Shown here: positions 8,405-15,275 of the stretch, piece by piece | Numbering within the stretch: the first letter of the stretch is position 1 | How the letters are laid out: every line of letters starts with the position of its first letter | From: Streptomonospora alba | GTDB taxonomy: Bacteria > Actinomycetota > Actinomycetes > Streptosporangiales > Streptosporangiaceae | Assembly: GCF_000826685.1 (NCBI RefSeq) | Contig: NZ_JROO01000009.1 | Coordinates: forward strand, 1 to 64,000 | Reading direction: 5' to 3' | Length of the DNA stretch: 64,000 nucleotides | Position numbers and translations under genes: made by a program | Notes under the pieces: model-generated | What the model was told of the DNA's origin: nothing | Database searches by the model: none | What the model saw: only the letters and a program-made list of their open reading frames with translations

Positions 8405-9150
8405 CCTTCGCCTGGCGTGCCACCGGTGAGCTCGAAGAACGCCTCCTCCAGCGAGGCGTTCCCGGCGGTGACGTCGGCGAGCGTCCCCTGGGCGATGATG
8501 CTGCCGCGGTTGATGATGACCACGTCATCGACGGTTTCGGCGGTCTCACCCATCAGGTGGCTCGACAGCAACACGGTGTTGCCTTCGGCCGCGTAGGACC
8601 GCAGAAACGTGCGGACCGTGCGGATGCCCTCGGGGTCGAGGCCGTTGGCCGGCTCGTCGAGGACGAGCGTACGGGGCTCGCCTAGCAGCGCAGCGGCCAA
8701 ACCCAAGCGCTGCTTCATGCCAAGGGAGTACTTGCGTACCCGTGTCTTCGCCGCGTGGGAGAGACCGACCTGCTCCAAGACCTCCTCCACCCGCTTCCGC
8801 GGGATCCGGTTGGACTGGGCGATCCACCGCAGGTGGTCGGCGCCGCGCCGTTCGGGCACCGGCCCGGCGCCGTCGAGCAGGGCGCCGACGGACCGAAGCG
8901 GCTGGGCGATCCTGCTGTAGGGGACGCCGCCGATCAGCGCGGTGCCGGAGGTGGGGCGGTCCAGACCCAGCAGCATGCGAAGGGTTGTGGATTTGCCGGC
9001 GCCGTTGGGCCCGAGGAACCCCGTGACCCGGCCGGGCGCGGCAGAGAAGGACACGTTGTCGACGGCCTTGTTCGAGCCGAACCGCTTGCTGAGTCCGGTA
9101 ATCGCAATCACGTTATTCCACGGCTCCTCAATACCGTTTCGCATCGTCAA
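8398..9150 (-). CDS. ABC transporter ATPase, BcrA/LanF-like
   Basis: ATP-binding subunit of 250 residues. Walker A is GPNGAGKST, the Q-loop region follows, the signature is the variant YSLGMKQR, and Walker B is TLVLDEPANGLDP with the H-loop at LLSSHLMGE. The KYSLGMKQRLGLA signature together with the C-terminal SLEEAFFELTGG is characteristic of BcrA-type bacitracin/lantibiotic immunity ATPases. It heads a three-gene operon with two permeases. A start downstream (GTG in NNVIAITGL, preceded by GAGGAG) is possible because the first Met lacks a good ribosome site. Inferred role: expelling the mature lasso peptide or protecting the membrane from it. Confidence 0.88.
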   Translation of the reverse strand: MTMRNGIEEPWNNVIAITGLSKRFGSNKAVDNVSFSAAPGRVTGFLGPNGAGKSTTLRMLLGLDRPTSGTALIGGVPYSRIAQPLRSVGALLDGAGPVPERRGADHLRWIAQSNRIPRKRVEEVLEQVGLSHAAKTRVRKYSLGMKQRLGLAAALLGEPRTLVLDEPANGLDPEGIRTVRTFLRSYAAEGNTVLLSSHLMGETAETVDDVVIINRGSIIAQGTLADVTAGNASLEEAFFELTGGTPGEGW

Positions 9151-9270
9151 GAGATCCCATAGCGCCCGATCCCCATCGGCTATAGATCGACTGCGGGACG
9201 CCGTCAGGTTCCTCTCCTAGCCGGCACCTCACACGGCCCCGAGTTTTGCACATCATCGGGGGGCGGTCCA

Positions 9271-11157
9271 TCAGGCGTCCAGGAATTGCCGTTCCGCCAA
9301 CCCCCGATACAGTTCTGAGCTGCGCAGAAGCCGAGAATGGGTGTCTTGGGCCACTACGTGCCCTTCGTCGACTACCACGATGGTGTCGGCCGACTGCACG
9401 GTGGCCAGGCGGTGGGCGATGATCACGATTGTGCGGTCGGGTCCGGATGCATTGAGCACCTCTTGTACGACTTCCTCATTGCGGCTGTCCAGATTCGAGG
9501 TGATCTCGTCCAGCAACAGGACCGGCGAACCCACGGCGAACGCGCGCCCCACGGCCAGCCGTTGGCGCTCGCCGCCGCTGAGTTGCTCGCCCAACTCGCC
9601 GACCTGCCGGTCCAGCAGCGCGACCGCGGCGTCGCGGTCGGCGGCCAGATTGACGCGCACCAGCGCCTCGGCGCAGGCGTCGTCGGACAGGGCATGATTG
9701 CCGATCGTCAGGTTCTGGCGCACGGTGCCCGACAGCACGGGAGCATCTTGCTCGACGTAGGACAGTTGGGAACGCAGTTCGTCCCGGGAGACGGTGCGCA
9801 CGTCGCGGCCGTCGAAGAGGATGCGACCGGAAGTCGGCTCGTAGAAGCGCTCCAGCAGCGCGAATATCGTCGATTTTCCGGCACCCGAAGGACCGACGAT
9901 CGCCGTCGTAGCACCGCGCGGAATGTGAAAGTCCACCCCTTCGAGCGCATTTTCTGGCTTGCCGGCTCCGTTCGTTCCGGGATAAGTGAAGTGGACCGCT
10001 TCGAACCGGAAAATCGCGTCGGTGGAGTCGTCATCGGGGCCTGCGGTGCCCATCTGGTCCGTAGAGGATTCGGGTCCTCCGGTGGAACCCGTTTCCGGCT
10101 TGTCCTTTTCTGTTTTGAGCTTAAGTACCTCCTGAATCCGGGTCAACGCGCCGAACGCTTCTCCCAGAAGAGAGAGGATGCTGCCGAACATTCCGATCGG
10201 CGCTGCGAGATAGAGCAGGTACATCATGTACGCGCTCAGGTCGCCGATGGTGATCGCGTCGGCGGCGACGCGCAGCGCGCCGACGCCCACGACGACGATC
10301 AGCAGAAGCTGGACGGCGACGCCGGTGAGGGTCTGGATCGCAGCCTTGAGAGACGCCGCGATCCGGCCGTGGCCCAGAACGTCCTGGGAGTGCCGTATTG
10401 CCGAGGCCACCTCCCGGTCGGTGGCCCGGCTTGCCCGGATCATGCGCAGCCCGCTGAGTCCTCGGCTCAGCTCGGCCGCAAGCTGGCCGATCGAGTGCTG
10501 CATGCTCAAGCCGGCTGGGCGGGTGCGGCGCCCCAGCATGACCACCGCCGCCAGCAGGCCGGTGACGACGATAACGGTGACCAGCAGGAGCACCGGGTCG
10601 ATGATCCCCATCATCACGATGGAGACGGCGATGGTGATGCCGCTGGTCGCGATCTCGACCAGGCCGGAGCTGAGGATCGCTCGCGTGTGGGCCACATCGG
10701 CGGTGACTCGGGAGACCAGGTCGGCCCGCGGTCGGCCTTCCACCTCGGCCATGTCCAGGCGATAGAGGTGGTCGATGATCTTGGCGCGGGTCTCGTGCGC
10801 GAACCGTTCGGCCGTGCGCTGCAGGATGAGCTGTCGCAGACCGGTGAGTAGCGAGCTGGCGGCGAGCAGCCCGATAAGCGTCCCGATCCAGATCCGGGAC
10901 ACCTCACCGCGGAATCCGTCGACTATAGAGGAGACCACCAGCGGTTGCAGGGCGCTCGCCAGGGTGGCGACGATCCCGAGCGCCAACGCCAGCACCAAGG
11001 CGTTGCGGTAGGGCCGCAGCAGCGGCATGACCGTGCGGAACCCGGCCGGTTTGCTTCGGCCGGGGACCGCGTCCGCCGTCGGCGCTGCCGTCCTGCTGCC
11101 GACCGCGGTCGCGCTGTCGGTTGCCGCTGCATCGCCGGGCGGAATCGTCGCGGTCAT
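9271..11157 (-). CDS. lasso peptide ABC exporter (StmD-type)
   Basis: Fused ABC exporter of 628 residues. Residues 1-45 are a low-complexity N-terminus, followed by a six-helix transmembrane domain (first helices ALVLALALGIVATLASAL and TLIGLLAASSLLTG). A charged linker rich in Gly, Ser and Asp follows, then the nucleotide-binding domain with Walker A GPSGAGKST, signature LSGGERQR and Walker B VLLLDEITS. No N-terminal C39 peptidase is present, as expected of lasso D proteins, which export an already processed peptide. It lies 57 bp downstream of the B2 protease in the same orientation, so it is probably the last gene of the A-C-B1-B2-D operon. Confidence 0.88.
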   Translation of the reverse strand: MTATIPPGDAAATDSATAVGSRTAAPTADAVPGRSKPAGFRTVMPLLRPYRNALVLALALGIVATLASALQPLVVSSIVDGFRGEVSRIWIGTLIGLLAASSLLTGLRQLILQRTAERFAHETRAKIIDHLYRLDMAEVEGRPRADLVSRVTADVAHTRAILSSGLVEIATSGITIAVSIVMMGIIDPVLLLVTVIVVTGLLAAVVMLGRRTRPAGLSMQHSIGQLAAELSRGLSGLRMIRASRATDREVASAIRHSQDVLGHGRIAASLKAAIQTLTGVAVQLLLIVVVGVGALRVAADAITIGDLSAYMMYLLYLAAPIGMFGSILSLLGEAFGALTRIQEVLKLKTEKDKPETGSTGGPESSTDQMGTAGPDDDSTDAIFRFEAVHFTYPGTNGAGKPENALEGVDFHIPRGATTAIVGPSGAGKSTIFALLERFYEPTSGRILFDGRDVRTVSRDELRSQLSYVEQDAPVLSGTVRQNLTIGNHALSDDACAEALVRVNLAADRDAAVALLDRQVGELGEQLSGGERQRLAVGRAFAVGSPVLLLDEITSNLDSRNEEVVQEVLNASGPDRTIVIIAHRLATVQSADTIVVVDEGHVVAQDTHSRLLRSSELYRGLAERQFLDA

Positions 11158-11214
11158 CTCATGCCCCCTGGTGGTTTGCTGTGGTGGTCGGTTTCTTCGT
11201 TCGCTCGACCCTGA

Positions 11215-11646
11215 TCACGCACTGGGGCGCGCCGAACCGGGATCGACTTTGAGTGTGGGGATGAAGTCGCGTACAGCCTCGGGCTCGTCCACAGGAACAC
11301 CGTCGACCTCCACCCACGCGTGCGCGAGGAAGGGGTTGGGACGTATGCCGGCGCGCCAGGAGGAGACGGAACCGTAGGAGCGGGCCAGCAAGAACGTCGC
11401 GACCGACCGTGGTACGCACCCTTCTCCGGCACACCTGGCACTGACGCTCACAACGGCGCGGCGGCAGGAGGAGACGGTCTCGGGCGTCGCCGCGCGTCCG
11501 CCGCGCCCGGCCAGCCGGAGTGTCCCTACCAGCAGGCGCGGCGGCAGGGCGCTCATCGCCAGCGCGAGCGCGACGCAGACGCGCGCCCGTAGGCCCTTGT
11601 TCATCGGGGCGCTGCCGACGTCCTCGGGCAGGATCGGGGAGCTCAT
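11215..11646 (-). CDS. stmB2: lasso peptide B2 leader peptidase (transglutaminase-like)
   Basis: Protein of 143 residues matching the stand-alone B2 Cys protease of actinobacterial lasso clusters. The catalytic Cys lies in GCVPRSVATFLLARSYG (Cys77) and the His/Asp pair in FLAHAWVEVDG (His109, Asp115). An N-terminal basic/hydrophobic region precedes it. The enzyme cleaves the leader after the conserved Thr at position -2 of the precursor. The start overlaps the stop of the B1 gene (ATGA at 11643-11646), so expression is coupled. The gene symbol follows the naming convention of the streptomonomicin cluster as I remember it; the family assignment itself is firm. Confidence 0.9.
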   Translation of the reverse strand: MSSPILPEDVGSAPMNKGLRARVCVALALAMSALPPRLLVGTLRLAGRGGRAATPETVSSCRRAVVSVSARCAGEGCVPRSVATFLLARSYGSVSSWRAGIRPNPFLAHAWVEVDGVPVDEPEAVRDFIPTLKVDPGSARPSA

Positions 11647-11909
11647 GAGTGCCGCACCTCGACCAGCTTGGCCTTGCGGAGCTGGTCCACCAGTTCGGTG
11701 AGGTCGTCCCGGACAGTCTGCTCGGGGGCGGAGGTTGCGGCGCTGATGTCCCGGGCGACCTCGTCGACGGTCTCACCGTCGGCTATGCGCGTGAGCATCG
11801 TGTACGCCGACGAGTTGAGGTGCCAGTATTCGCCGTTGCGCAGGTTGAGGACGAAGTTGTCGCCGTCCCGGGAAACGATCTGCACGTTGGGCCGCATCTG
11901 GACTCTCAT
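11643..11909 (-). CDS. stmB1: lasso peptide B1, PqqD-like RiPP recognition element
   Basis: Small PqqD-fold protein of 88 residues. Typical B1 features are the beta strands VQIVSRDGDNFVLNLRNGEYWHLN, the helix SSAYTMLTRIADG and the C-terminal winged segment RDDLTELVDQLRKAKLVEV. It binds the precursor leader (YxxP region) and delivers it to the B2 protease. The ATG at 11909 follows GGAGG with an 11-base gap; a GTG at 11921 inside that site would add four residues. It sits between the asparagine-synthetase-like cyclase and B2, in the canonical order. Confidence 0.88.
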   Translation of the reverse strand: MRVQMRPNVQIVSRDGDNFVLNLRNGEYWHLNSSAYTMLTRIADGETVDEVARDISAATSAPEQTVRDDLTELVDQLRKAKLVEVRHS

Positions 11910-11959
11910 GAGGGCTGCCACCTCCGAGGGAAGCGAAGATCAAGCGGATTCTGGTGGGT

Positions 11960-13846
11960 TCAGGCTGTTCCGGATGATTCGGGGAGGGCGTCGTGGAGTC
12001 GCACGGAGCGCACCCATTCCTCGGCGAACGCCAGGTAGGCCAGGTCGGTGTACTCGCGGCCGGTGATGGAGAACCGCTGGGCGCTTTCGAGTACGGCACG
12101 GGGGTCGACCAACCCCATGTCCTCAAGCAGCGAACCGTCGGCGAAAAGCTCCCCGATCCGGGTATTCAACGCCCGGTGCTGGTCGAAAACCTCGGCTGTG
12201 TAGTCGCCCTTGTCGCGTCTGGTGAAGTAGTCGAGGCTCATGGTCGGCGGGCGCGCGGCTGCCAGAAGCGGCTTCGCCGGATACTGCTGCGCGCGGTCGG
12301 CGACATCGAGCGACAGCGCGAGGTCGACCACGTGGCGGTCGAGATAAGGGCTGTCGAACAGGATCGGCACACTGTCGCGGCGGGATGGACCGACGGCCCG
12401 GTTCATGCCGCGGACCGCGGCGCCGTGCACGGTCAGATACTGCATGATCTCGTGTGTGGTCAGGTCGGCCGACAGCGGCTGAGGGTCGGCTCTGACGGTC
12501 GCCTCGACAAGGCTGTGCAGGCGTTCGCGTGCGGCTGCGGTCATGGCCGGGTGGATCCGGGGGCGGTTCACCCAGCGAGAGAAGTCGGCGATGTCGTAGG
12601 CGGCGCGCGCGTCGTCCAGGTGCCGGGGCAGATCCGCGAGGTCCCTTCGCAGCGAGCCGCGATGCAGCAGCATGCGCGACATCGCGAACAGCGGGTACCG
12701 GTTGAGGACGCGGTGCCGCCGGATTTTGCGCAGCCGCCCGGGGGTGTTGGAGCGCAGCAGCGACCAGGCGAGGCTGGGGACGGGACCGAAGAGCGCGTCG
12801 CCGCCGTGGCCGTTGAGGTGGATCCGGCTGCCGGTCGGTTTCAAAACGGACCTGATGCGAGGCGTGGCCGCGATCGCCACGGTCGACACGCCCGGCCCCT
12901 CGGGAAGCAGATCGACTGACGGTGCGGCGTCGGTGCCGAGAGCGTCGATGAACGTCTGGTAAGGCTGCTCGATGTGGTGCGATCCGATCTCGTCGGCGGC
13001 GCGCGACGCCCACTCGTGGTCCCGGTTCGCGCGGTTGACGCTGGCTAGGAACAGGGTGTGGTGACCGGCGGTTCGAGTCACGGAATCCTCGGCGAGTATG
13101 AATCCGAGGGTGGTGGAGTCCAGCCCGCCGGAAAGGTCGGAGCTGAAGTTCGGACGGCGCTGGATGCGTCGACTGAGGGCCTGCGACATCGCGGCGCGCA
13201 GTGGGTCGGCGAGGTCGGCCGTGGACCGGTCAGGACTCGGCGGCTGCCACCACGTGACATTCCGAGTTCCATGACCGGGCTCCCATGCGGTCCACGTGCC
13301 CGGGGGTGCCGTGCTGATACCCGACCAGACGGTGTGCTGGGCGAACGGGTAGCTCAGACCGAGGTCGGTCAGGCGGCCGGCCAGGACGTCGAGGTCGAGG
13401 TCCAGACCGGACAGCTGCGCCAGGGTGAACTGGTCGTCGCTGAAGACGGTGCCGGAGCCGCGCTCCGTCCAGCAGAACGCACGGGTCTGGAACACGGGGG
13501 CTTGAAGCCGCAGTCGGCCGCTCCGGGGCTCGCGGGCGACGGCGACGACGTCGGCTTCGACCAGCTCTGTAAGGGGGCGGTCGAGTTCGTCGATGCGGCG
13601 TCGCCCAGCGCAATCCCGGGCGAGGACGTCATCGGTGCGGTCGGTCGAGGTCCCGAACAGATATACCTCGATGTCGCGGTTACGCACGGACGCGGCCACG
13701 CCGTCCTCACGGGTTAGCAGCCACGGGTGCCCGGACTCCGTATTCGCCGCCGCCGAATACCCCTGGGCGGCCAGTTTCGAGCGCACCTCATCATCGGCGA
13801 TGCCATCAGGAAGAACAACGATCGGCACGCAGGTGCCCCTTTCCAT
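11960..13846 (-). CDS. stmC: lasso peptide cyclase (asparagine synthetase-like)
   Basis: Macrolactam synthetase of 628 residues. The N-terminal third resembles a glutaminase-like domain that lacks the catalytic Cys2; the C-terminal domain carries the ATP-pyrophosphatase P-loop SGGLDST at residues 239-245. It adenylates the Asp side chain at core position 9 and closes the ring onto the core N-terminus. The ATG at 13846 is used here, but a GTG at 13828 (VPIVVLPDG) preceded by GAAAGGGG is equally plausible. A weak hairpin at 13920-13933 separates it from the precursor gene, which would lower cyclase transcription relative to the precursor. Confidence 0.9.
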   Translation of the reverse strand: MERGTCVPIVVLPDGIADDEVRSKLAAQGYSAAANTESGHPWLLTREDGVAASVRNRDIEVYLFGTSTDRTDDVLARDCAGRRRIDELDRPLTELVEADVVAVAREPRSGRLRLQAPVFQTRAFCWTERGSGTVFSDDQFTLAQLSGLDLDLDVLAGRLTDLGLSYPFAQHTVWSGISTAPPGTWTAWEPGHGTRNVTWWQPPSPDRSTADLADPLRAAMSQALSRRIQRRPNFSSDLSGGLDSTTLGFILAEDSVTRTAGHHTLFLASVNRANRDHEWASRAADEIGSHHIEQPYQTFIDALGTDAAPSVDLLPEGPGVSTVAIAATPRIRSVLKPTGSRIHLNGHGGDALFGPVPSLAWSLLRSNTPGRLRKIRRHRVLNRYPLFAMSRMLLHRGSLRRDLADLPRHLDDARAAYDIADFSRWVNRPRIHPAMTAAARERLHSLVEATVRADPQPLSADLTTHEIMQYLTVHGAAVRGMNRAVGPSRRDSVPILFDSPYLDRHVVDLALSLDVADRAQQYPAKPLLAAARPPTMSLDYFTRRDKGDYTAEVFDQHRALNTRIGELFADGSLLEDMGLVDPRAVLESAQRFSITGREYTDLAYLAFAEEWVRSVRLHDALPESSGTA

Positions 13847-13919
13847 CGGGGTGGGCGCGGACGTGGGGATAACCTCGCGGATTCCTGCTCCACGCCCACC
13901 CCTAAACAGACCGGATTAA

Positions 13920-13933
13920 CCGCTATAAAGCGG
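13920..13933 (-). terminator. weak hairpin between stmA and stmC
   Basis: Inverted repeat CCGCT-ATAA-AGCGG, four bases after the precursor stop codon, followed on the minus strand by TTAATCC rather than a T run. It could act as a partial terminator or RNA-stability hairpin that gives precursor-rich transcripts, as proposed for other lasso clusters. Confidence 0.5.
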
Positions 13934-13936
13934 CCG

Positions 13937-14062
13937 TCACGGGTAGATGACGATCAGAGCCGGGTAGCCCAGGATGTCGTTGTAGGGGGAGCTGCCGAGG
14001 CTCTTGGTGACGTCCTTGAACTTGCCGATACGGGTGAGAGTGGGGATCTCGTAAGCGCTCAT
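13937..14062 (-). CDS. stmA: lasso peptide precursor, streptomonomicin
   Basis: Precursor of 41 codons, too short for ordinary gene calling. The leader is 20 residues, MSAYEIPTLTRIGKFKDVTK, with the YxxP motif (Tyr4, Pro7) and Thr at -2 that B1 and B2 recognise. The 21-residue core starts SLGSSPYND and ends ALIVIYP; Asp at core position 9 is the ring acceptor for the Ser1 amine. This core matches streptomonomicin, the Streptomonospora alba lasso antibiotic active against Gram-positive bacteria, as I recall the published sequence. GAGG lies eight bases before the ATG. The remaining lasso genes follow on the same strand. Confidence 0.93.
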   Translation of the reverse strand: MSAYEIPTLTRIGKFKDVTKSLGSSPYNDILGYPALIVIYP

Positions 14063-14160
14063 ATCCCATTCCTCGTTTCGCTGTAGCTGCAACCGATCGC
14101 GTCCGTGAACCACGAACGCGGGTCACGTGATCCGCTATGCGGACTCGCGACTCGGACAGG

Positions 14161-14189
14161 ACATTAGATGCGGAGGAAGAAGCTGGCAA
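14161..14189 (-). promoter_or_regulatory. candidate promoter of stmA operon
   Basis: On the minus strand TTGCCA (14184-14189) and TAATGT (14161-14166) are separated by exactly 17 bases, a good match to the housekeeping consensus. Transcription would begin near 14154, giving a leader of about 90 bases before the stmA start. Confidence 0.5.
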
Positions 14190-14510
14190 GTAGTCATTCA
14201 CCAGCGGATTTGTGAGTATTTCCTGGTTCCGCGCATGATCATATGTGCGGTAAAGCGCGTGTGATGAGGGCTGGGCATTAAACGGTCGGTGTCTACCCTG
14301 GGGATTATCGTGGATGGCCGGAGTCGGTCAGCATTTTGGGGTCTTGCAGCTGACGGCTCACGAAGGCGCGGCAGTCTCTAGCTGTACTGATCATGGAGGT
14401 TGGTAACAGCGGTCCCCGCTGACACACGCAAAGGATCTTGGGCCGTTCAAGGCGGTGACGATCTTCGGGAAGGCACGCCGGCTGCCGCATGATGATGCGC
14501 TGGGGCTGTA
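14190..14510. other. intergenic region upstream of lasso operon
   Basis: No gene is visible. It contains an imperfect inverted repeat with arms GTCAGC (near 14326) and GCTGAC (near 14348), separated by a T/G-rich loop, which may be a terminator or regulatory hairpin. GC content is a little lower than in the flanks. Confidence 0.4.
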
Positions 14511-14643
14511 GTTGGGAACCGGAAGTACTCATGGGATTCCGGGTAGGTTCCTAAGGACATTCGGGGTGTCTTGGGTTTTCGTGTCCGGTTCCCATGCTTG
14601 GTTGGACGCATGACCCTCGGGTGTTTTCCAAGATCAAGCGCAG
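14511..14643. repeat. diverged leader-like sequence before CRISPR array 1
   Basis: Contains ggaaccggaagtactcatgg and a later gtaggttcct, recognisably related to the leader-like repeat at 17431-17671 but shifted and diverged. It directly precedes the first repeat of array 1 at 14644, which is the position of a CRISPR leader. Confidence 0.5.
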
Positions 14644-14870
14644 GTGGCGGTCGCCGCCCGCGGCGGCCGAGGATCGCAACCGTCGAGCGCAGATCACCAT
14701 CAGCTCCCTGGCCGCCGGTGGCGGTCGCCGTCAGCGGCGGCCGAGGCGTTGGGCCAGTTCGGTGTGATGCTGCGGGGTTGCGGTCGCCGTGAGCGGCGGC
14801 CGAGGATCGCAACCCCCGGGGTTGCAGACCGGAACACAGCAGGACGTGCGAGGGTGGCGGGCGGCAGGCC
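14644..14870 (+). CRISPR. CRISPR array 1 (3 repeats plus degenerate end)
   Basis: Repeats at 14644-14680 (37 nt), 14718-14746 (truncated, lacks the final ATCGCAAC) and 14777-14813 (37 nt), then a degenerate terminal repeat from 14854. Spacers are 37, 30 and 40 nt. The repeat begins GTGGCGGTCGCCG, has a variable four-base loop, then CGGCGGCC and ends GAGGATCGCAAC. The stem GGTCGCCG/CGGCGGCC forms an 8-bp hairpin. The terminal spacer is nearly identical to that of array 2. No cas gene lies in the window. Confidence 0.82.
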
Positions 14871-14917
14871 AGGTGCGGGGCGACCCCTGAAGTCTCACGG
14901 GGGCGGCGGGCCATCCC

Positions 14918-15255
14918 GTGCACCCTGGTGCACCCTCGCCGCGGGGCCGGATGACGGGAGGGAGTCTGCACAGCGGGCCGTCGGCGCGAGGTCGTGCACC
15001 CTCGCGTGCACCCTGGGCAGCAAAAAAGCCCTGCCTGTTCGATTTAGTATCGCAGGTCAGGGCTTTTTTCGTACAGAGCGGATGACGGGAATCGAAGACT
15101 GCAGGAGGAGTGCGCTGACCTGCGAGTATTCAAGTATCCCCAGGCTGTGGGCGAGGTGCGGCCCGGGTTGTGCGCGGTTGCGCTGGGATGAATAGCGAGA
15201 TGTGCACCCTGGTGGTGCACGACCTTTCCCGATTTCGTGCACCCTCCGGGTGCAC
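14918..15255. repeat. att-like direct repeat B
   Basis: Second copy of the 338-bp repeat. GTGCACCC boxes lie at 14918, 14928, 14994 and 15006 (direct), then the terminator hairpin, the 21-bp core at 15076-15096 identical to the tRNA-Gly 3' end, then boxes at 15202 and 15237 and inverted boxes at 15214 and 15248. The last two form the perfect pair GTGCACCC-TCC-GGGTGCAC at 15237-15255. The arrangement of a short core flanked by arrays of the same octamer resembles the arm-type binding sites of a tyrosine recombinase attachment site. Confidence 0.82.
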
Positions 15256-15275
15256 CAATTGCTGACCAGAGGCTA

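Larger units (their letters stand above)
6482..15096. mobile_element. island unit 1 (lasso cluster cassette)
   Basis: This 8.6-kb segment runs between the tRNA-Gly-derived cores at 6461-6481 and 15076-15096. It carries a leader-like copy at its left end, the immunity-type ABC transporter and streptomonomicin genes, then CRISPR array 1. Its right end regenerates the tRNA downstream terminator. No integrase, excisionase, relaxase or transposase is encoded, so if mobile it depends on enzymes supplied in trans. The boundaries are read from direct repeats; treating it as one mobile unit is inference. Confidence 0.6.

Noticed and set aside
13923-14201. 92-codon minus-strand frame over the lasso precursor
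   Set aside because: It is in a different frame from the true precursor; the 41-codon frame has the leader motif, core and ribosome site.
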